Shown here in pieces: positions 1 through 9,298 of a DNA stretch of 64,000 bases. The DNA comes from Deltaproteobacteria bacterium (GTDB taxonomy: Bacteria; JADJOY01). Position 1 is the first letter of the stretch; each line of letters starts with the position of its first letter. The stretch covers positions 1 to 64,000 of the forward strand of contig JADJOY010000022.1 in NCBI GenBank assembly GCA_016713535.1. Reading direction: 5' to 3'. The notes under the pieces were generated by a model. That model saw only the letters and a program-made list of their open reading frames with translations. It did not search any database and had not been told where the DNA came from. The position numbers and the translations under genes are program-made.

Positions 1-476
1 CGGTACGAGGCGATTCCCGCCAGGTTGATCGGAGCGACCTTGTCACCGTCGCCGAAGAGCTTGCCGTCCTTGAGGATGGCCACCTTGGCGTTGATGGCGA
101 TGTCGCCGAGTCCCTTGTGCTCCCCGTTCGGCTGGCCGAGCTCTTCCCGGCTGGCGTTCCACACGAACGGCAAGCGAGCGCTCACTTCCAGCCAGTCCAT
201 CAGGCCGACGGCCGCAACCACGCGGAGCTCGTTGACGTGCGAGATGGTGTCGCGGAGATTCGCGTCCTGGATTCGCACGTTGCCGATGGCGCCCAGCGAG
301 AACTTGAACTGGTCGAGTGTGTCGGCGGTGGGAACGAGGATCAGCCCGCTTGGCCCCTCGAAGCTGGGATGTGGCTGGATCGCCTCGTCGTCAGCCGGCG
401 CCGCGGCTGCCGCTGACGCGGCCAGCGCCAACGCCAGTCCGACCACCACCGAATGGCTACGCCGTGACTGTCTCAT
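1..476 (-). CDS. Putative outer-membrane beta-barrel protein, N-terminal part (runs off left edge)
   Basis: The frame opens at ATG 476 and is still open at base 1, giving 158 complete codons. It begins with a basic n-region (MRQSRRSHS) and a hydrophobic core ending in an Ala-rich stretch before ADDE, a standard Sec signal peptide. The mature part starts with a GPSGLILVPTADTL segment, followed by short alternating strands separated by polar turns. This is the usual look of an outer-membrane beta-barrel or OmpA-type protein, but no family can be named from this fragment. An AAGGAG ribosome site lies 8 bases before the ATG, and a good promoter precedes it, so it is its own transcription unit rather than the tail of the lpxK operon. 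The function is not known to me. Confidence 0.7.
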   Translation of the reverse strand, partial: MRQSRRSHSVVVGLALALAASAAAAAPADDEAIQPHPSFEGPSGLILVPTADTLDQFKFSLGAIGNVRIQDANLRDTISHVNELRVVAAVGLMDWLEVSARLPFVWNASREELGQPNGEHKGLGDIAINAKVAILKDGKLFGDGDKVAPINLAGIASY

Positions 477-539
477 CGTCTTTGCTCCTTCAGCATGTGG
501 GTGCAGTTCACCCGCCCGTTCAAAGTCAAACACAGGTTG

Positions 540-568
540 AATGTATGAGCATGCTTCCGGGATGTCAA
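540..568 (-). promoter_or_regulatory. Sigma70-type promoter for the left-edge outer-membrane gene
   Basis: On the minus strand TTGACA (568-563) and TACATT (545-540) are separated by exactly 17 bases. The -35 box is a perfect consensus match and the -10 box matches at four of six positions. It would give a leader of about 57 bases before ATG 476. An A/T-rich tract lies just upstream of the -35 box, unusual in this GC-rich DNA. Confidence 0.75.
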
Positions 569-706
569 CCAAAAAACGTGAGTCGTCGCGGACTTCGGAA
601 TATCGCCCTGGCGTTTAGCGCGGCGCGTCAGGGGCTTGGCAGCGACGGGACCGGGAGCGCGAGGCACGCATCGCCGAAGGCGCGTGTCACGGCCCCTTCG
701 TGTCGC

Positions 707-1846
707 TCAACCCGGGTTTTCCGCGACGAATGCGGCCCGACGCATCTGCGGCGAGGTCCCCGCGCCGCCTCGCGCAAGCGCGATCCTTCCGGCCACCCAC
801 TCGATCCAATCGAACGGCCGCACAGGGGCCGCCTCGACCTCCAGAGCAAGCAGCGGGAGATCGTGGGCAAATCGCCTGAACTTCGTGAAATCCTTGCTCG
901 TCGTGACGATGCACTCGGCCCCGGCTCGCCTTGCGGCATCCTCGGCACGCCGCAGGTCACCGGCGCCGTGGGCGTGGTGGTCGGGAAACACGATCTCGGC
1001 CACGACCTGCGCTCCGAGGTCCCGCAACCCCGCGGCGAAGGCTGCCGGGTTGCCGATGCCGGAAACCGCGGCGATCGGCCGTCCACGGATCGTGGTCAGG
1101 GCGTCGCGTGCACCATCCGCGCGCAGCAGGGAACGGGCCTCGAGTCGAAAATCGTACAGCGGAACCCCCTCGGCCAGATCGCGAAGCCCGTGTCGGATCA
1201 AGTCGCGGAACGGTCCCGATCCCTCCTTGACCAAGACCAGGTGCGCTCGGCGCAGCGCATTGGGTGGCTCACGAAGCGGACCGCGTGGCAACAAGAAGCC
1301 GCTGCCGAAGCCACGAGTCCCATCCACCACCACGATGTCGACGTCGCGCGCCAGGCGACGATGCTGGAATCCATCGTCGAGCAGCACCACCGTCGCGCCG
1401 CTGGCGATGGCGAGCCCTGCCGATCGAACCCGATCTGGTCCGACCACCACCCGACACGTTGGCAGGAGCGCGGCGAGCATCGCCGGCTCGTCGCCGTGCA
1501 GCACCGGGTCGGGAACATCGATCACTCGTGACGCGCGTCCACCGCGCCCGCCGTAGCCGCGGCTCAGCACCGCGACGGACTCACCGCGCGCCGCGAGCCC
1601 CGCGGCGAGCGCGGCCACCACGGGAGTCTTGCCCGCGCCACCGACCGTCAGGTTGCCGACGCAGATCACCGGACACGCCACCGGATGTCGACGGAGCATT
1701 CCGACGTCGAAGGCGCGGTTGCGCAGCCGCACGCCCGCCTCGAAGCCGAGCGCGGCGGCCTGCAGCAAACGATCGAGCAGCCGGGATCCAGTGCTGCCCT
1801 GCTCCGACCAGAAGGCCCTCTCGATGCGTGCGCGCCCCGAGATCAT
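707..1846 (-). CDS. lpxK: Tetraacyldisaccharide 4'-kinase LpxK
   Basis: A 379-residue protein, slightly longer than the usual 320-350. LpxK phosphorylates the 4' position of the lipid A disaccharide at the inner face of the cytoplasmic membrane. The N-terminus has the family's ERAFWSE-like segment and a hydrophobic membrane-associating helix. The P-loop reads VGGAGKTPVV near residue 68, followed by SRGYGGRGGRAS, then VLLDDGFQHRRLARD with the family DDGFQH motif. It is the last gene of the long minus-strand directon and follows waaA after an 82-base gap, the largest between lipid A genes here. No strong ribosome site decides the start; ATG 1846 is chosen because it gives the normal LpxK N-terminus. 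Confidence 0.93.
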   Translation of the reverse strand: MISGRARIERAFWSEQGSTGSRLLDRLLQAAALGFEAGVRLRNRAFDVGMLRRHPVACPVICVGNLTVGGAGKTPVVAALAAGLAARGESVAVLSRGYGGRGGRASRVIDVPDPVLHGDEPAMLAALLPTCRVVVGPDRVRSAGLAIASGATVVLLDDGFQHRRLARDVDIVVVDGTRGFGSGFLLPRGPLREPPNALRRAHLVLVKEGSGPFRDLIRHGLRDLAEGVPLYDFRLEARSLLRADGARDALTTIRGRPIAAVSGIGNPAAFAAGLRDLGAQVVAEIVFPDHHAHGAGDLRRAEDAARRAGAECIVTTSKDFTKFRRFAHDLPLLALEVEAAPVRPFDWIEWVAGRIALARGGAGTSPQMRRAAFVAENPG

Positions 1847-1928
1847 CGAATCGGCCCGCGGGTGCGCGCTGGCGCCGAGCCGGACATGCGCGATGCGTCC
1901 ATCGTTCCCGGAGGCGCGCCTGCCCGGC

Positions 1929-4016
1929 TCACCGGCTGCTCGACGTGGGCCCGTCCGCGCGGCTCGCGAGCAGCCCGCGAAGCGCAGCGGCGGTCCTCGC
2001 CGTCGCTCCCCGATGTGCCGAGATCAGCGCACGGCCGGCTTCACCCATCACCTGCCTCCGCGCTTCGTCCCGCGCCAGCTCCTCGAACACCGAGGACAGC
2101 TCGGCCGCGCTGTTCACGCGGATCGCCGCTCCCGCCTCGAGGAGGGCTGCCGCGATCTCCTCGCAGCTCTCGGTATGAGGGCCAAAGACCACCGGCAGGC
2201 CATGCGCCGCCGGCTCGAGGAGATTGTGTCCGCCGATCGGCGCTAGCGTTCCACCGACGAACGCGACGTCGCCGATTCCGTAGAGCTGACGGAGCTGGCC
2301 GATGGTGTCGAGCAAGTGCACGGCCGTCCCATCGCGGGTCCCCGCGCCGTGCTCGCTGGAGCGCACGAACGAGATCCCCCGGGCTGCGAGGAGTGTCGCG
2401 ACCGCGACAAACCGCTCTGGATGACGCGGCGCGAGGACCAGCCCGGCGGGCCGTCCCGCGCGCATCAGCGCCTCCACGGCGGCGAGCATCGCTTCCTCCT
2501 CCCCTTCGTGCGTGCTCCCGGCGACGATCACCGGCGTTCGACCGGCCAGCCCGAGCGAATCGACGAGCTCGGCGCGACGCGAGGAATCGATCGGGTCGAT
2601 CTCGAGATCGAACTTGAGGTTCCCGAGCACCCGCATCCGCTCGCTCGGCGCCCCCATCCCCTCGAGCCGGCGACGAAACACCTCGCTCTGCAACGCGAAC
2701 AGCGAGACCCGCCGGAGCGCGCCGCTCAGGAAGCCGAACGCCCAGCGGTAACGACGAGCGGTGCGCTCCGAGACGCGCCCGTTGGCCATCGCCGTGGGGA
2801 CCCCCGCCCGTTCGAGCTCGCGCAGCAGCCCGGGCCAGACCTCGCTCTCCGTGCTGACGAACAGGCTCGGACGGATCGCCCGGATCGCGCGCCGCACCAC
2901 CCAGCTCAGGTCCACCGGTAGGTACAAGACGTCGGTGCCCAGCGGTGCCTTGGCGCTCGCCGTTTCGTTGCCGGTGACCGTCACCGTGCTTAGCACCACC
3001 CGGTGCGGCGGCTCTCCCTGTGGACCGGGCGACGCCAGGGCACGAGCCAGCGGTAGGATCGCCGCGACCTCGCCGACCGAGACCGCATGGATCCAGACCG
3101 GTCGCGGACCACCGAAGAGGTGCGCACGAACCAGCGGCTGGTAACGAGCCCAGCGCTCACCGAGCCGCCGGCGCACCCGCGGCGACGAGAACCAGCGATA
3201 GAGCCACAACGGCACGAGCAACACGAGCCCGAGCGAGAGAACGGCGTCGTAGACGCGGTAAGGCCAGCTGGCGCCGGTCGCCGGGAGTGGATCGATCAGC
3301 GGATCGTCCGCGCGCTCCATCGCCACCTGCGCGCGCTCGCTCGCACGATTGAGACGACGGGTGAGCTCCGCCGAGAGGTCGGCGATCTCTTGCGGGCCGA
3401 GCCCGGGGGGCGCGGTCAGATCCGGCTCGATCGCGTAGACGATCCGCGCGAACGGTGCGGGAAGCAGGAATCGATCCCAGCTCCCGAGGTGAACCGCGGG
3501 CTTGGCGACCCACGACACCGGGGTCACCGGCACGCCTGCGGCGGATGCGAGGATCGCGGCACCGGGCGCCGCCACCTCGCACGGGCCGCGTGGGCCGTCG
3601 GGCGTGATCGCCAGGTTCCCGCCCTCGCTCAGACGGCGCATCATCTCCTGCACCGCGCCCTTGGCGCCGTGGCTCGACGATCCGCGCACCGCGCCGATCC
3701 CGAAGTGACGGATCGTGCGCGTGATCAGCTCCCCGTCGCGGTGCTCCGAGATCAGCACGTCCATCGCCTGCCCCGGCCACAGCATCTGCGGGAACGCCAG
3801 CATCCGCCCGTGCCAGAACGCCAGCACGAACGGCCCGCGGCGCCACAGCCCCGGGTAGAGCTCGGCCTCCAGGATCCTCACCCGGCATGTCCGCTCGACG
3901 AGCCGGATGTAGGCCGCCGCGAGCGGTGGGCCGAGCTTCAGCGTGAGCGCTTGGACGACGCGCTTGCGGAGCCGCCGCCGCGCGGACTTGGGTCTGGAGG
4001 GCGCCGGCTCGCTCAC
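1929..4016 (-). CDS. waaA: Fusion of DUF374 lysophospholipid acyltransferase-like domain and Kdo transferase WaaA/KdtA
   Basis: One uninterrupted frame of 695 residues. Residues 1-230 form a DUF374 (LPLAT-like) domain, with FWHGRM near 67, EHRDGELI near 91, RGSSSHGA near 111 and ITPDGPRGP near 137. From about residue 250 (WPYRVYDAV) it is a full-length Kdo transferase: membrane anchor, HAVSVGEV, a TESEVWPGLL stretch, GGHNLLEPA and FGPHTESCEEIA. WaaA adds Kdo to lipid A precursors. DUF374 proteins are usually separate genes next to msbA and waaA in deltaproteobacteria and are inferred acyltransferases. There is no stop between the halves, so a fusion is what the sequence shows; an indel that removed a stop is the alternative. 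The start is GTG 4016, which overlaps the msbA stop as GTGA. Confidence 0.85.
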   Translation of the reverse strand: MSEPAPSRPKSARRRLRKRVVQALTLKLGPPLAAAYIRLVERTCRVRILEAELYPGLWRRGPFVLAFWHGRMLAFPQMLWPGQAMDVLISEHRDGELITRTIRHFGIGAVRGSSSHGAKGAVQEMMRRLSEGGNLAITPDGPRGPCEVAAPGAAILASAAGVPVTPVSWVAKPAVHLGSWDRFLLPAPFARIVYAIEPDLTAPPGLGPQEIADLSAELTRRLNRASERAQVAMERADDPLIDPLPATGASWPYRVYDAVLSLGLVLLVPLWLYRWFSSPRVRRRLGERWARYQPLVRAHLFGGPRPVWIHAVSVGEVAAILPLARALASPGPQGEPPHRVVLSTVTVTGNETASAKAPLGTDVLYLPVDLSWVVRRAIRAIRPSLFVSTESEVWPGLLRELERAGVPTAMANGRVSERTARRYRWAFGFLSGALRRVSLFALQSEVFRRRLEGMGAPSERMRVLGNLKFDLEIDPIDSSRRAELVDSLGLAGRTPVIVAGSTHEGEEEAMLAAVEALMRAGRPAGLVLAPRHPERFVAVATLLAARGISFVRSSEHGAGTRDGTAVHLLDTIGQLRQLYGIGDVAFVGGTLAPIGGHNLLEPAAHGLPVVFGPHTESCEEIAAALLEAGAAIRVNSAAELSSVFEELARDEARRQVMGEAGRALISAHRGATARTAAALRGLLASRADGPTSSSR

Positions 4017-5798
4017 ACCGCCCCACCGCCGGGAACCGCGGCCTCGACCGATGCGGCGCCGCGGAACTGCTCGCGGTAGAAGCGCGTGTAAGCGCCCTGC
4101 CGTGCGAGCAGCTCGTCGTGGGTGCCGTCCTCGACCACCTTGCCCCCCGCGAGCACGAGGATGCGGTTCGCGTGCTCGATCGTGGAGAGTCGATGCGCGA
4201 TGACGAAGGTCGTGCGGTCCTTCACCAGCACGTTGAGGGCGGCCTGCACCTCCTTCTCGGACGCACTGTCGAGCGCGCTCGTGGCCTCGTCGAGAAGGAG
4301 AATCGGCGGGTTCTTGAGGATCGCGCGTGCGATCGAGATGCGCTGCCGCTGACCACCCGAGAGGCGTAGCCCCTGCTCGCCGATCACGGTGTCGTAGCCA
4401 CGCGGGAGCTCTCCGATGAATCCGTCCGCGTGCGCCGCACGCGCGGCCGCCTCGATCTCGGCGTCGCTGGCGCCGGGACGACCGAACGCGATGTTCGCCC
4501 GCACCGTGTCGTTGAAGAGGAAGGTTTGCTGATCGACGAGCCCGATCTGGTCCCGGAGGCTCGCGAGCGTGACGTCGCGGACGTCCTGGCCGTCGATGGT
4601 GATCGATCCGCGCTGAACGTCGTAGAAGCGGGCGACCAGGTTGACGATCGTGCTCTTTCCCGAGCCGCTCGCGCCGACGAGGGCCACGACCGTCCCGGGC
4701 GCCACGGCGAGATCGAACGACTCGAGGACCGGCTCGCGATCGTAAGCGAACGAGACGCGGTCGAAGTGCACCGCGCCTCGGACGCGCCCGAGCGGCAGGG
4801 CGCCCGGCTTCGGGCACCGTCGACGCGGTATCCATCACCTCGAAGATCCGGTCGGCCGCGGCCAGGCCTTCCTGGACGGCATTGTTGATCTTGCTGAGGT
4901 TCTTGACCGGCCGGTAGACGTTGAGCAGCGCGAACAGGAAGGCGACGAACTGGCCCGGTGTCTGTCCACCCTCGATCACCTGGGTCCCGCCGAACAGCAG
5001 CACTCCGGCGATGCCGAGCGAACCCAGGAACTCCATCAGGGGGGAGCTCAGCGCCTGCACCCGGATGATCCGCCGCAACAGGTCGAAGATCCGTTCGTTC
5101 TCACCATCGAAACGCGCTCGCATCGCGCTCTCGAGGCGGAACGCCTTGACCACCCGGATCCCGACCGCGGTTTCGTGGAGCGAGCTGGCCAGGTCGCCCA
5201 TGCTGATCTGGGTCTTGCGGCTCGTCCGTCTCACCTTGCGGCCGAACGTCACGATCGGCACGATCGCGATCGGGAACACCAGGATCCCGATCAGAGAGAG
5301 CTGCCAGTTCATCCAGAATGCGACCGCCGTGAGCGCGATCAAGGTCCCGAAGTCCATCACCGACGTGACGACGCTGCGCACGGCCGCGCGTTCGACCAGC
5401 TCGACGTCGTACGTGACCCGCGCGAGCAAGGTGCCGGTCGGGTTGTCGTGGAAGAACTTGAGCGGTAGCTCCACGAGCGTGCGGAAGAGGTCCGCCCGGA
5501 GGTCGGAGATCGCGCGCCGGCCGAGCGTCTGCATGAGGAACGACTGCCCGTAGTCGCCGAGCCCCTTGAGGAAGAACACCCCCACGACCGCGCCCGCGAC
5601 GGGCCACAGGATGCGCTGGTCCTTGAGGATGAACACCTTGTCGAGGATCGTCCGCAACAGCGGTGCCTGGACCGCCGTCATGCCCGCCACCAGCAACATG
5701 CAGCCGATCGCGATCCCGAGCTTGCCGAGGTGGGGCCGGAAGTAAGGCAGGAGGCGGCGCACCAGCTCGCCCGTCGTGCTGCGCCGGCGCGAGAGCAC
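4013..5798 (-). CDS. msbA: Lipid A/phospholipid ABC flippase MsbA (frameshifted; joined in frame to LpxB)
   Basis: About 594 residues, the normal MsbA length, if one base indel near 4799-4808 is corrected. The N-terminal half is a six-helix ABC exporter domain starting GELVRRLLPYFRPHLGKL. The ATPase half lies in the next frame: GASGSGKST (Walker A), LSGGQRQRISIARA (signature), ILLLDEATSALD (Walker B) and an H-loop FVIAHRLST. MsbA flips lipid A core across the inner membrane. The break falls in the linker before the ATPase domain, at GGGCGCCC, and looks like an indel error. There is no stop codon between this domain and the preceding LpxB. The boundary at 5798 is an internal GTG chosen for description only. 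Confidence 0.85.
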
Positions 5799-7055
5799 CT
5801 CTGGCGCGGGTGAAGCGACCTCGAGCGCCGCCGAGGCGGCACGCGCGCTGGCACCTGGCGCACCCAGCGCCCGGTCCACCTCCTCGAGCGCGCGTCGCGC
5901 ACGCTCGGCGACCTCGGGGTGGTCGAGCAGCTCGCCCGCTCGCCGGGCGATCTCCGCCGGGTTCGCCTGCTCCTGGAGGAGCTCGGGAACGATGGGGCGG
6001 CCGGCGATGATGTTCGGCATCCCGAAGTGGTCGACGCCGCGGATCAACAGCCGCGCGAACCAGTAGGTCAGCGCCGTGACCCGATAGACGATCACCATCG
6101 GGAGGTGCGCTCGCGCAGCGTCCAGAGTCGCGGTCCCGCTCGTGACGATGCCGACGTCGGCCGTCACGAGGATCTCGCGCAGCATGTCGCGTCGAACCTC
6201 GACCGGAACCGGTGAGCTGGCCAGGAGCGGCGCGACGTCCGCCTCGGCCAGCGTGTGCGCGAGCGGCAGCGCGAATCGGAGATCAGGACGCTGCTGCGCG
6301 AGCCGGCCCGCGGCCTCGAGCATCGGCGGCAGCAGACGGCGCGCCTCGCCGCGCCGGCTGCCCGGAAGCAACGCGACCAGTCGCTCGCCCGCGGCCAGCC
6401 CGAGCGCGGCCCGCGTGTCCTCGGCCGACCGGTCCGCCAACGGCGCATCGGCGAGCGGATGGCCCACGAATCGCACGTCCACGCCGTGCGACCGGTAGAA
6501 CTCGGCCTCGAACGGGAAGATCACCAGCATCCGGCGGACCAGGCGCGCGATCAGCTTCACCCGCCCCCGTCGCCACGCCCAGAGCTGCGGGCTCACGTAA
6601 TAGACGATCGGCACACCGAGGCGGTGCAGCACCCGCGCCAGCAGCAGGTTGAAATCCGGGAAGTCGACCAGCACCGCGAGCTCGGGCCGCTCCCGCCGCG
6701 CGAACGACACGAGCGTGAGAAACGCCCGCACGATCGCCCCCAGGTGTGCCAGCACCTCGACGAGCCCCACCACCGCGACCTCCTCGGAGTCGACGAGGAC
6801 CTCGACTCCTTCGGCGCGCATGCGCGGGCCGCCCAGCCCGACGAACCGCGCGCTCGGCTCGAGCTTGCGCGCCTCGCGGACCCAGTTCGCGGCGTGTTGA
6901 TCGCCGGATGCCTCGCCAGCGACCACCAGGATCCGGCGTTTCCCCCCGGCCGGACCAGAGGTCGAGTCACCGGCCGACGGGGTCGTCGCACCGTGATCGG
7001 TGCCGCCCGCGAGGGCGGTGCCCGCGCGAGGCGCGATCCGCCCGCCCGTGCTCAC
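5799..7055 (-). CDS. lpxB: Lipid A disaccharide synthase LpxB (N-terminal part of LpxB-MsbA fusion)
   Basis: About 419 residues, against about 380 for free LpxB. It condenses UDP-2,3-diacylglucosamine with lipid X. After a Gly/Ser/Thr-rich leader of about 38 residues come VVAGEASGDQHAA, the GLGGPRM motif, VLVDFPDFN, YYVSPQLWAWRRGR, FPFEAEFY, LLPGSRRGE, TSGTATLDAA and the FGMPNIIA stretch, so the enzyme is complete. The start is GTG 7055, overlapping the stop of the oxidoreductase as GTGA; a start inside the leader is possible. The C-terminus ends in an Ala-rich linker that runs straight into MsbA. An LpxB-MsbA fusion would put lipid A synthesis and flipping in one chain. Confidence 0.88.
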
Positions 7056-8038
7056 GAGCCGATCCCACCCCGACCGAGTCGGGATGCGACCCGATCGCGA
7101 TGCTCGGCCATCGAGGCGAGGATCTGGTGGGCCAGGCCGAGGGCCCGGCGCCCATCGTCACCCGACACGACCGGGCGAGCGCGATCGCGGACTCGCTCGA
7201 GGAAGCTCGCGATCTCACTGGCGAGCGCATCGGAGTCGACGATCTCCACGAACGCCGGCTCGATCGTGGACTGCGTCCCGCCGTCGGCGGCGGGGGTGTG
7301 ACGGAACCCCGACGCCGACTTGCGGTCCAGGTCCAGCGACCAGTAGCCGGACGGCTGGAAGAGCCGCACCTTGCGGGTGCGATCGACACTGACCCGGCTC
7401 GCCGTGACGTTGGCGACGCAGCCGCCCTCGAACTCGATGCGGGCATTCGCGATGTCGACGTTGCTCGTCACCACCGCCACCCCGACCGCATGGACGAACC
7501 GCACCGGCTCGTCCATCCAATGCAGTAGCAGGTCGAGGTCGTGGATCATGAGGTCGAGAACGACGTCCACGTCGCTGGCGCGTTGCGTGTAAGGCCCCAT
7601 TCGCTGCACCTCGGCGAACAGCGGCCGGGTGATCTGCCCCTCGACCGCCTGGATCACCGGGTTGAAGCGCTCGAGGTGGCCCACCTGGAGCACGCAGCCC
7701 CGGCGGGTCGCCACCGCCACCATGTCCTGCGCCTCGCGGACGGTCGTGGCGATCGGCTTCTCCACCAGCACGTCGATGCCGGCCTCGAGCAGCCCCACCA
7801 CGACGTCTCGGTGGGCGGTGGTCGGCACGGCGACGCTCGCCGCCCGCACCTTGCCGGCGAGCTGACGTGGGTCGGTGAGGATCTCGGCTGGGTGATCGCC
7901 GAGCGCCGCCCGTGCCCGCGCTGGGTCGACATCGACGACCGCGACCAGCCGCGCACCCGGCAGCGCACGGTACTTGGCGACGTGCCGGCTGCCGTAATAG
8001 CCGCTGCCGACCACCGCGACGGGAATCGGCTCCGTCAT
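7052..8038 (-). CDS. Gfo/Idh/MocA family NAD(P)-dependent oxidoreductase in the lipid A operon
   Basis: A 328-residue protein starting at ATG 8038, two bases after the lpxA stop. The N-terminal Rossmann fold begins VAVVGSGYYGSRHVAKY, and the family EKPIATT motif follows near residue 95, then an HDLDLLLHWM segment in the sugar-binding domain. Genes of this family sit between lpxA and lpxB in many deltaproteobacteria. GnnA, which oxidises UDP-GlcNAc at C3 towards UDP-GlcNAc3N and amide-linked lipid A, belongs to the same superfamily, so a lipid A-related nucleotide-sugar dehydrogenase is a reasonable inference. The partner aminotransferase GnnB is not in this window, so GnnA is not claimed. Its stop overlaps the lpxB start. 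Confidence 0.8.
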   Translation of the reverse strand: MTEPIPVAVVGSGYYGSRHVAKYRALPGARLVAVVDVDPARARAALGDHPAEILTDPRQLAGKVRAASVAVPTTAHRDVVVGLLEAGIDVLVEKPIATTVREAQDMVAVATRRGCVLQVGHLERFNPVIQAVEGQITRPLFAEVQRMGPYTQRASDVDVVLDLMIHDLDLLLHWMDEPVRFVHAVGVAVVTSNVDIANARIEFEGGCVANVTASRVSVDRTRKVRLFQPSGYWSLDLDRKSASGFRHTPAADGGTQSTIEPAFVEIVDSDALASEIASFLERVRDRARPVVSGDDGRRALGLAHQILASMAEHRDRVASRLGRGGIGS

Positions 8039-8040
8039 GG

Positions 8041-8813
8041 TCACACGTGGATACCGCGCTCCGACTCGCGGATGAAGGCGAGGAGATGCGCCACGTCCTC
8101 GTTGGTCTCGACGCTCGCCTCCACCTCCTGGATGGCCTTCGAGAGCCGGAGCCCGGATCGGAAAAGCACTCGATAGGCGTCCTTCAGTGTGCGGATGCGC
8201 TGCTCGGAGAAGCCACGGCGCCGCAGTCCGAGACTGTTGATGCCGTGCAGTTGCACGTCGCGATTGCCTGCGCAGTGGACGAACGGCACCACGTCCTTGC
8301 TGGCCATCGTGCCGCCACCGAGCATCGCCGACGAGCCGACACGCGCGAACTGGTGGACTGCGCAAAGCCCGCCGAGGATCGCGAAGTCCTCGATCGAGAC
8401 GTGCCCCGCCAGCTGGACGCCGTTGGCGAGGATCACCCGGTCGCCGATCCTGCAATCGTGGGCGACGTGGGCGTAGGCCATGATCAGGCAGCCCGCGCCG
8501 ATACGCGTCAGGCCGCCCCCCGGCTCGGTGCCACGGTGGACGGTGACGGACTCCCTCAGGATGGTCCCATCGCCGATCTCCACCCGCGTCGGCTCGCCGG
8601 CATACTTCAGGTCCTGCGGTGGCGCTCCGACGCTCGCGAACTGGAAGACCTGCACCTTCGCGCCGAGGCGGGTGTGGCCGTCGATCACGACGTGGGGCGC
8701 GATCGTCGAGCCCGCGCCGATCTCGACGTTCCCCCGATCACCGAGAACGGCCCGATCGTGACACCCTCGCCGATCACGGCGCCGGGCGCGATCACCGCCG
8801 ACGAGTGGATCAT
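8041..8813 (-). CDS. lpxA: UDP-N-acetylglucosamine acyltransferase LpxA (one-base frameshift)
   Basis: About 257 residues after correction (E. coli 262). LpxA transfers a 3-hydroxyacyl chain from ACP to UDP-GlcNAc, the first step of lipid A. The N-terminus [16 protein letters not shown] is in one frame and the rest in the next; the switch falls exactly in a G5 run (8731-8735), where a sixth G would give VIGGNVEIGAG. The left-handed beta-helix hexapeptides, the catalytic His in AYAHVAHDC, HRGTEPGGG, and the C-terminal LKDAYRVLFRSG helix are all present. The start ATG 8813 overlaps the fabZ stop as ATGA. I read the indel as a homopolymer error, since the gene is essential and otherwise well preserved. 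Confidence 0.88.
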
Positions 8814-9298
8814 GTGCGCTCCGGGCGCGAGAACGCCGCGCTGATGGTGGCATCGCAGACGAGCTGACCGTCGACACTGGCCCGGCAGTCGAAACGCCAG
8901 AAGATCAGCGCCGCGCTCCGTCGCCCCTTCGGGTTGGAGATCTCGTACCTCAGCGTGTCGCCGGGGACCACCGGGCGGCGGAAGCGCGCCTGGTCGATCC
9001 CCGTGAGACTCGGCAACCAGCCGTCGCCGTCCGGCGGCGCCTCCCGCATCACCCACACGCCCGCGAGCTGCGCCATCCCCTCGACGATCAGCACGCCAGG
9101 CATCAGCGGGCGTCCCGGAAAGTGCCCCTGAAAGCAGGGCTCGTTCACGGTGACGTTCTTGAGCCCGATCGCGTGCTGCGAGTCCATCGCCACGACGCGA
9201 TCGAGCAGCAGCATCGGGTAGCGGTGGGCGATGAGACCCATGATCTCGGTGATGCCCAGCACCGTCGGCTCGGCACCCGACACGATCGAGTCCGTCAT
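8810..9298 (-). CDS. fabZ: 3-hydroxyacyl-ACP dehydratase FabZ
   Basis: A 162-residue single hot-dog-fold protein, intact. FabZ dehydrates 3-hydroxyacyl-ACP in fatty acid elongation and so competes with LpxA and LpxD for the same acyl-ACP pool, the classic reason for its place between them. The catalytic His lies in [10 protein letters not shown], and the active-site helix reads [19 protein letters not shown] with the catalytic Glu. Its start overlaps the lpxD stop (ATGA) and its stop overlaps the lpxA start (ATGA), so the three should be translated in step. Confidence 0.95.
   Translation of the reverse strand: MTDSIVSGAEPTVLGITEIMGLIAHRYPMLLLDRVVAMDSQHAIGLKNVTVNEPCFQGHFPGRPLMPGVLIVEGMAQLAGVWVMREAPPDGDGWLPSLTGIDQARFRRPVVPGDTLRYEISNPKGRRSAALIFWRFDCRASVDGQLVCDATISAAFSRPERT

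Noticed and set aside
1847-1932. GTG at 1932 overlapping the waaA stop as the start of lpxK
   Set aside because: It is in a different frame from LpxK and reaches a stop after 28 codons.
8731-8735. G-run in lpxA as a phase-variation switch
   Set aside because: A tract of five or six is too short for efficient slippage, lpxA is essential, and similar indels occur across many unrelated genes here.
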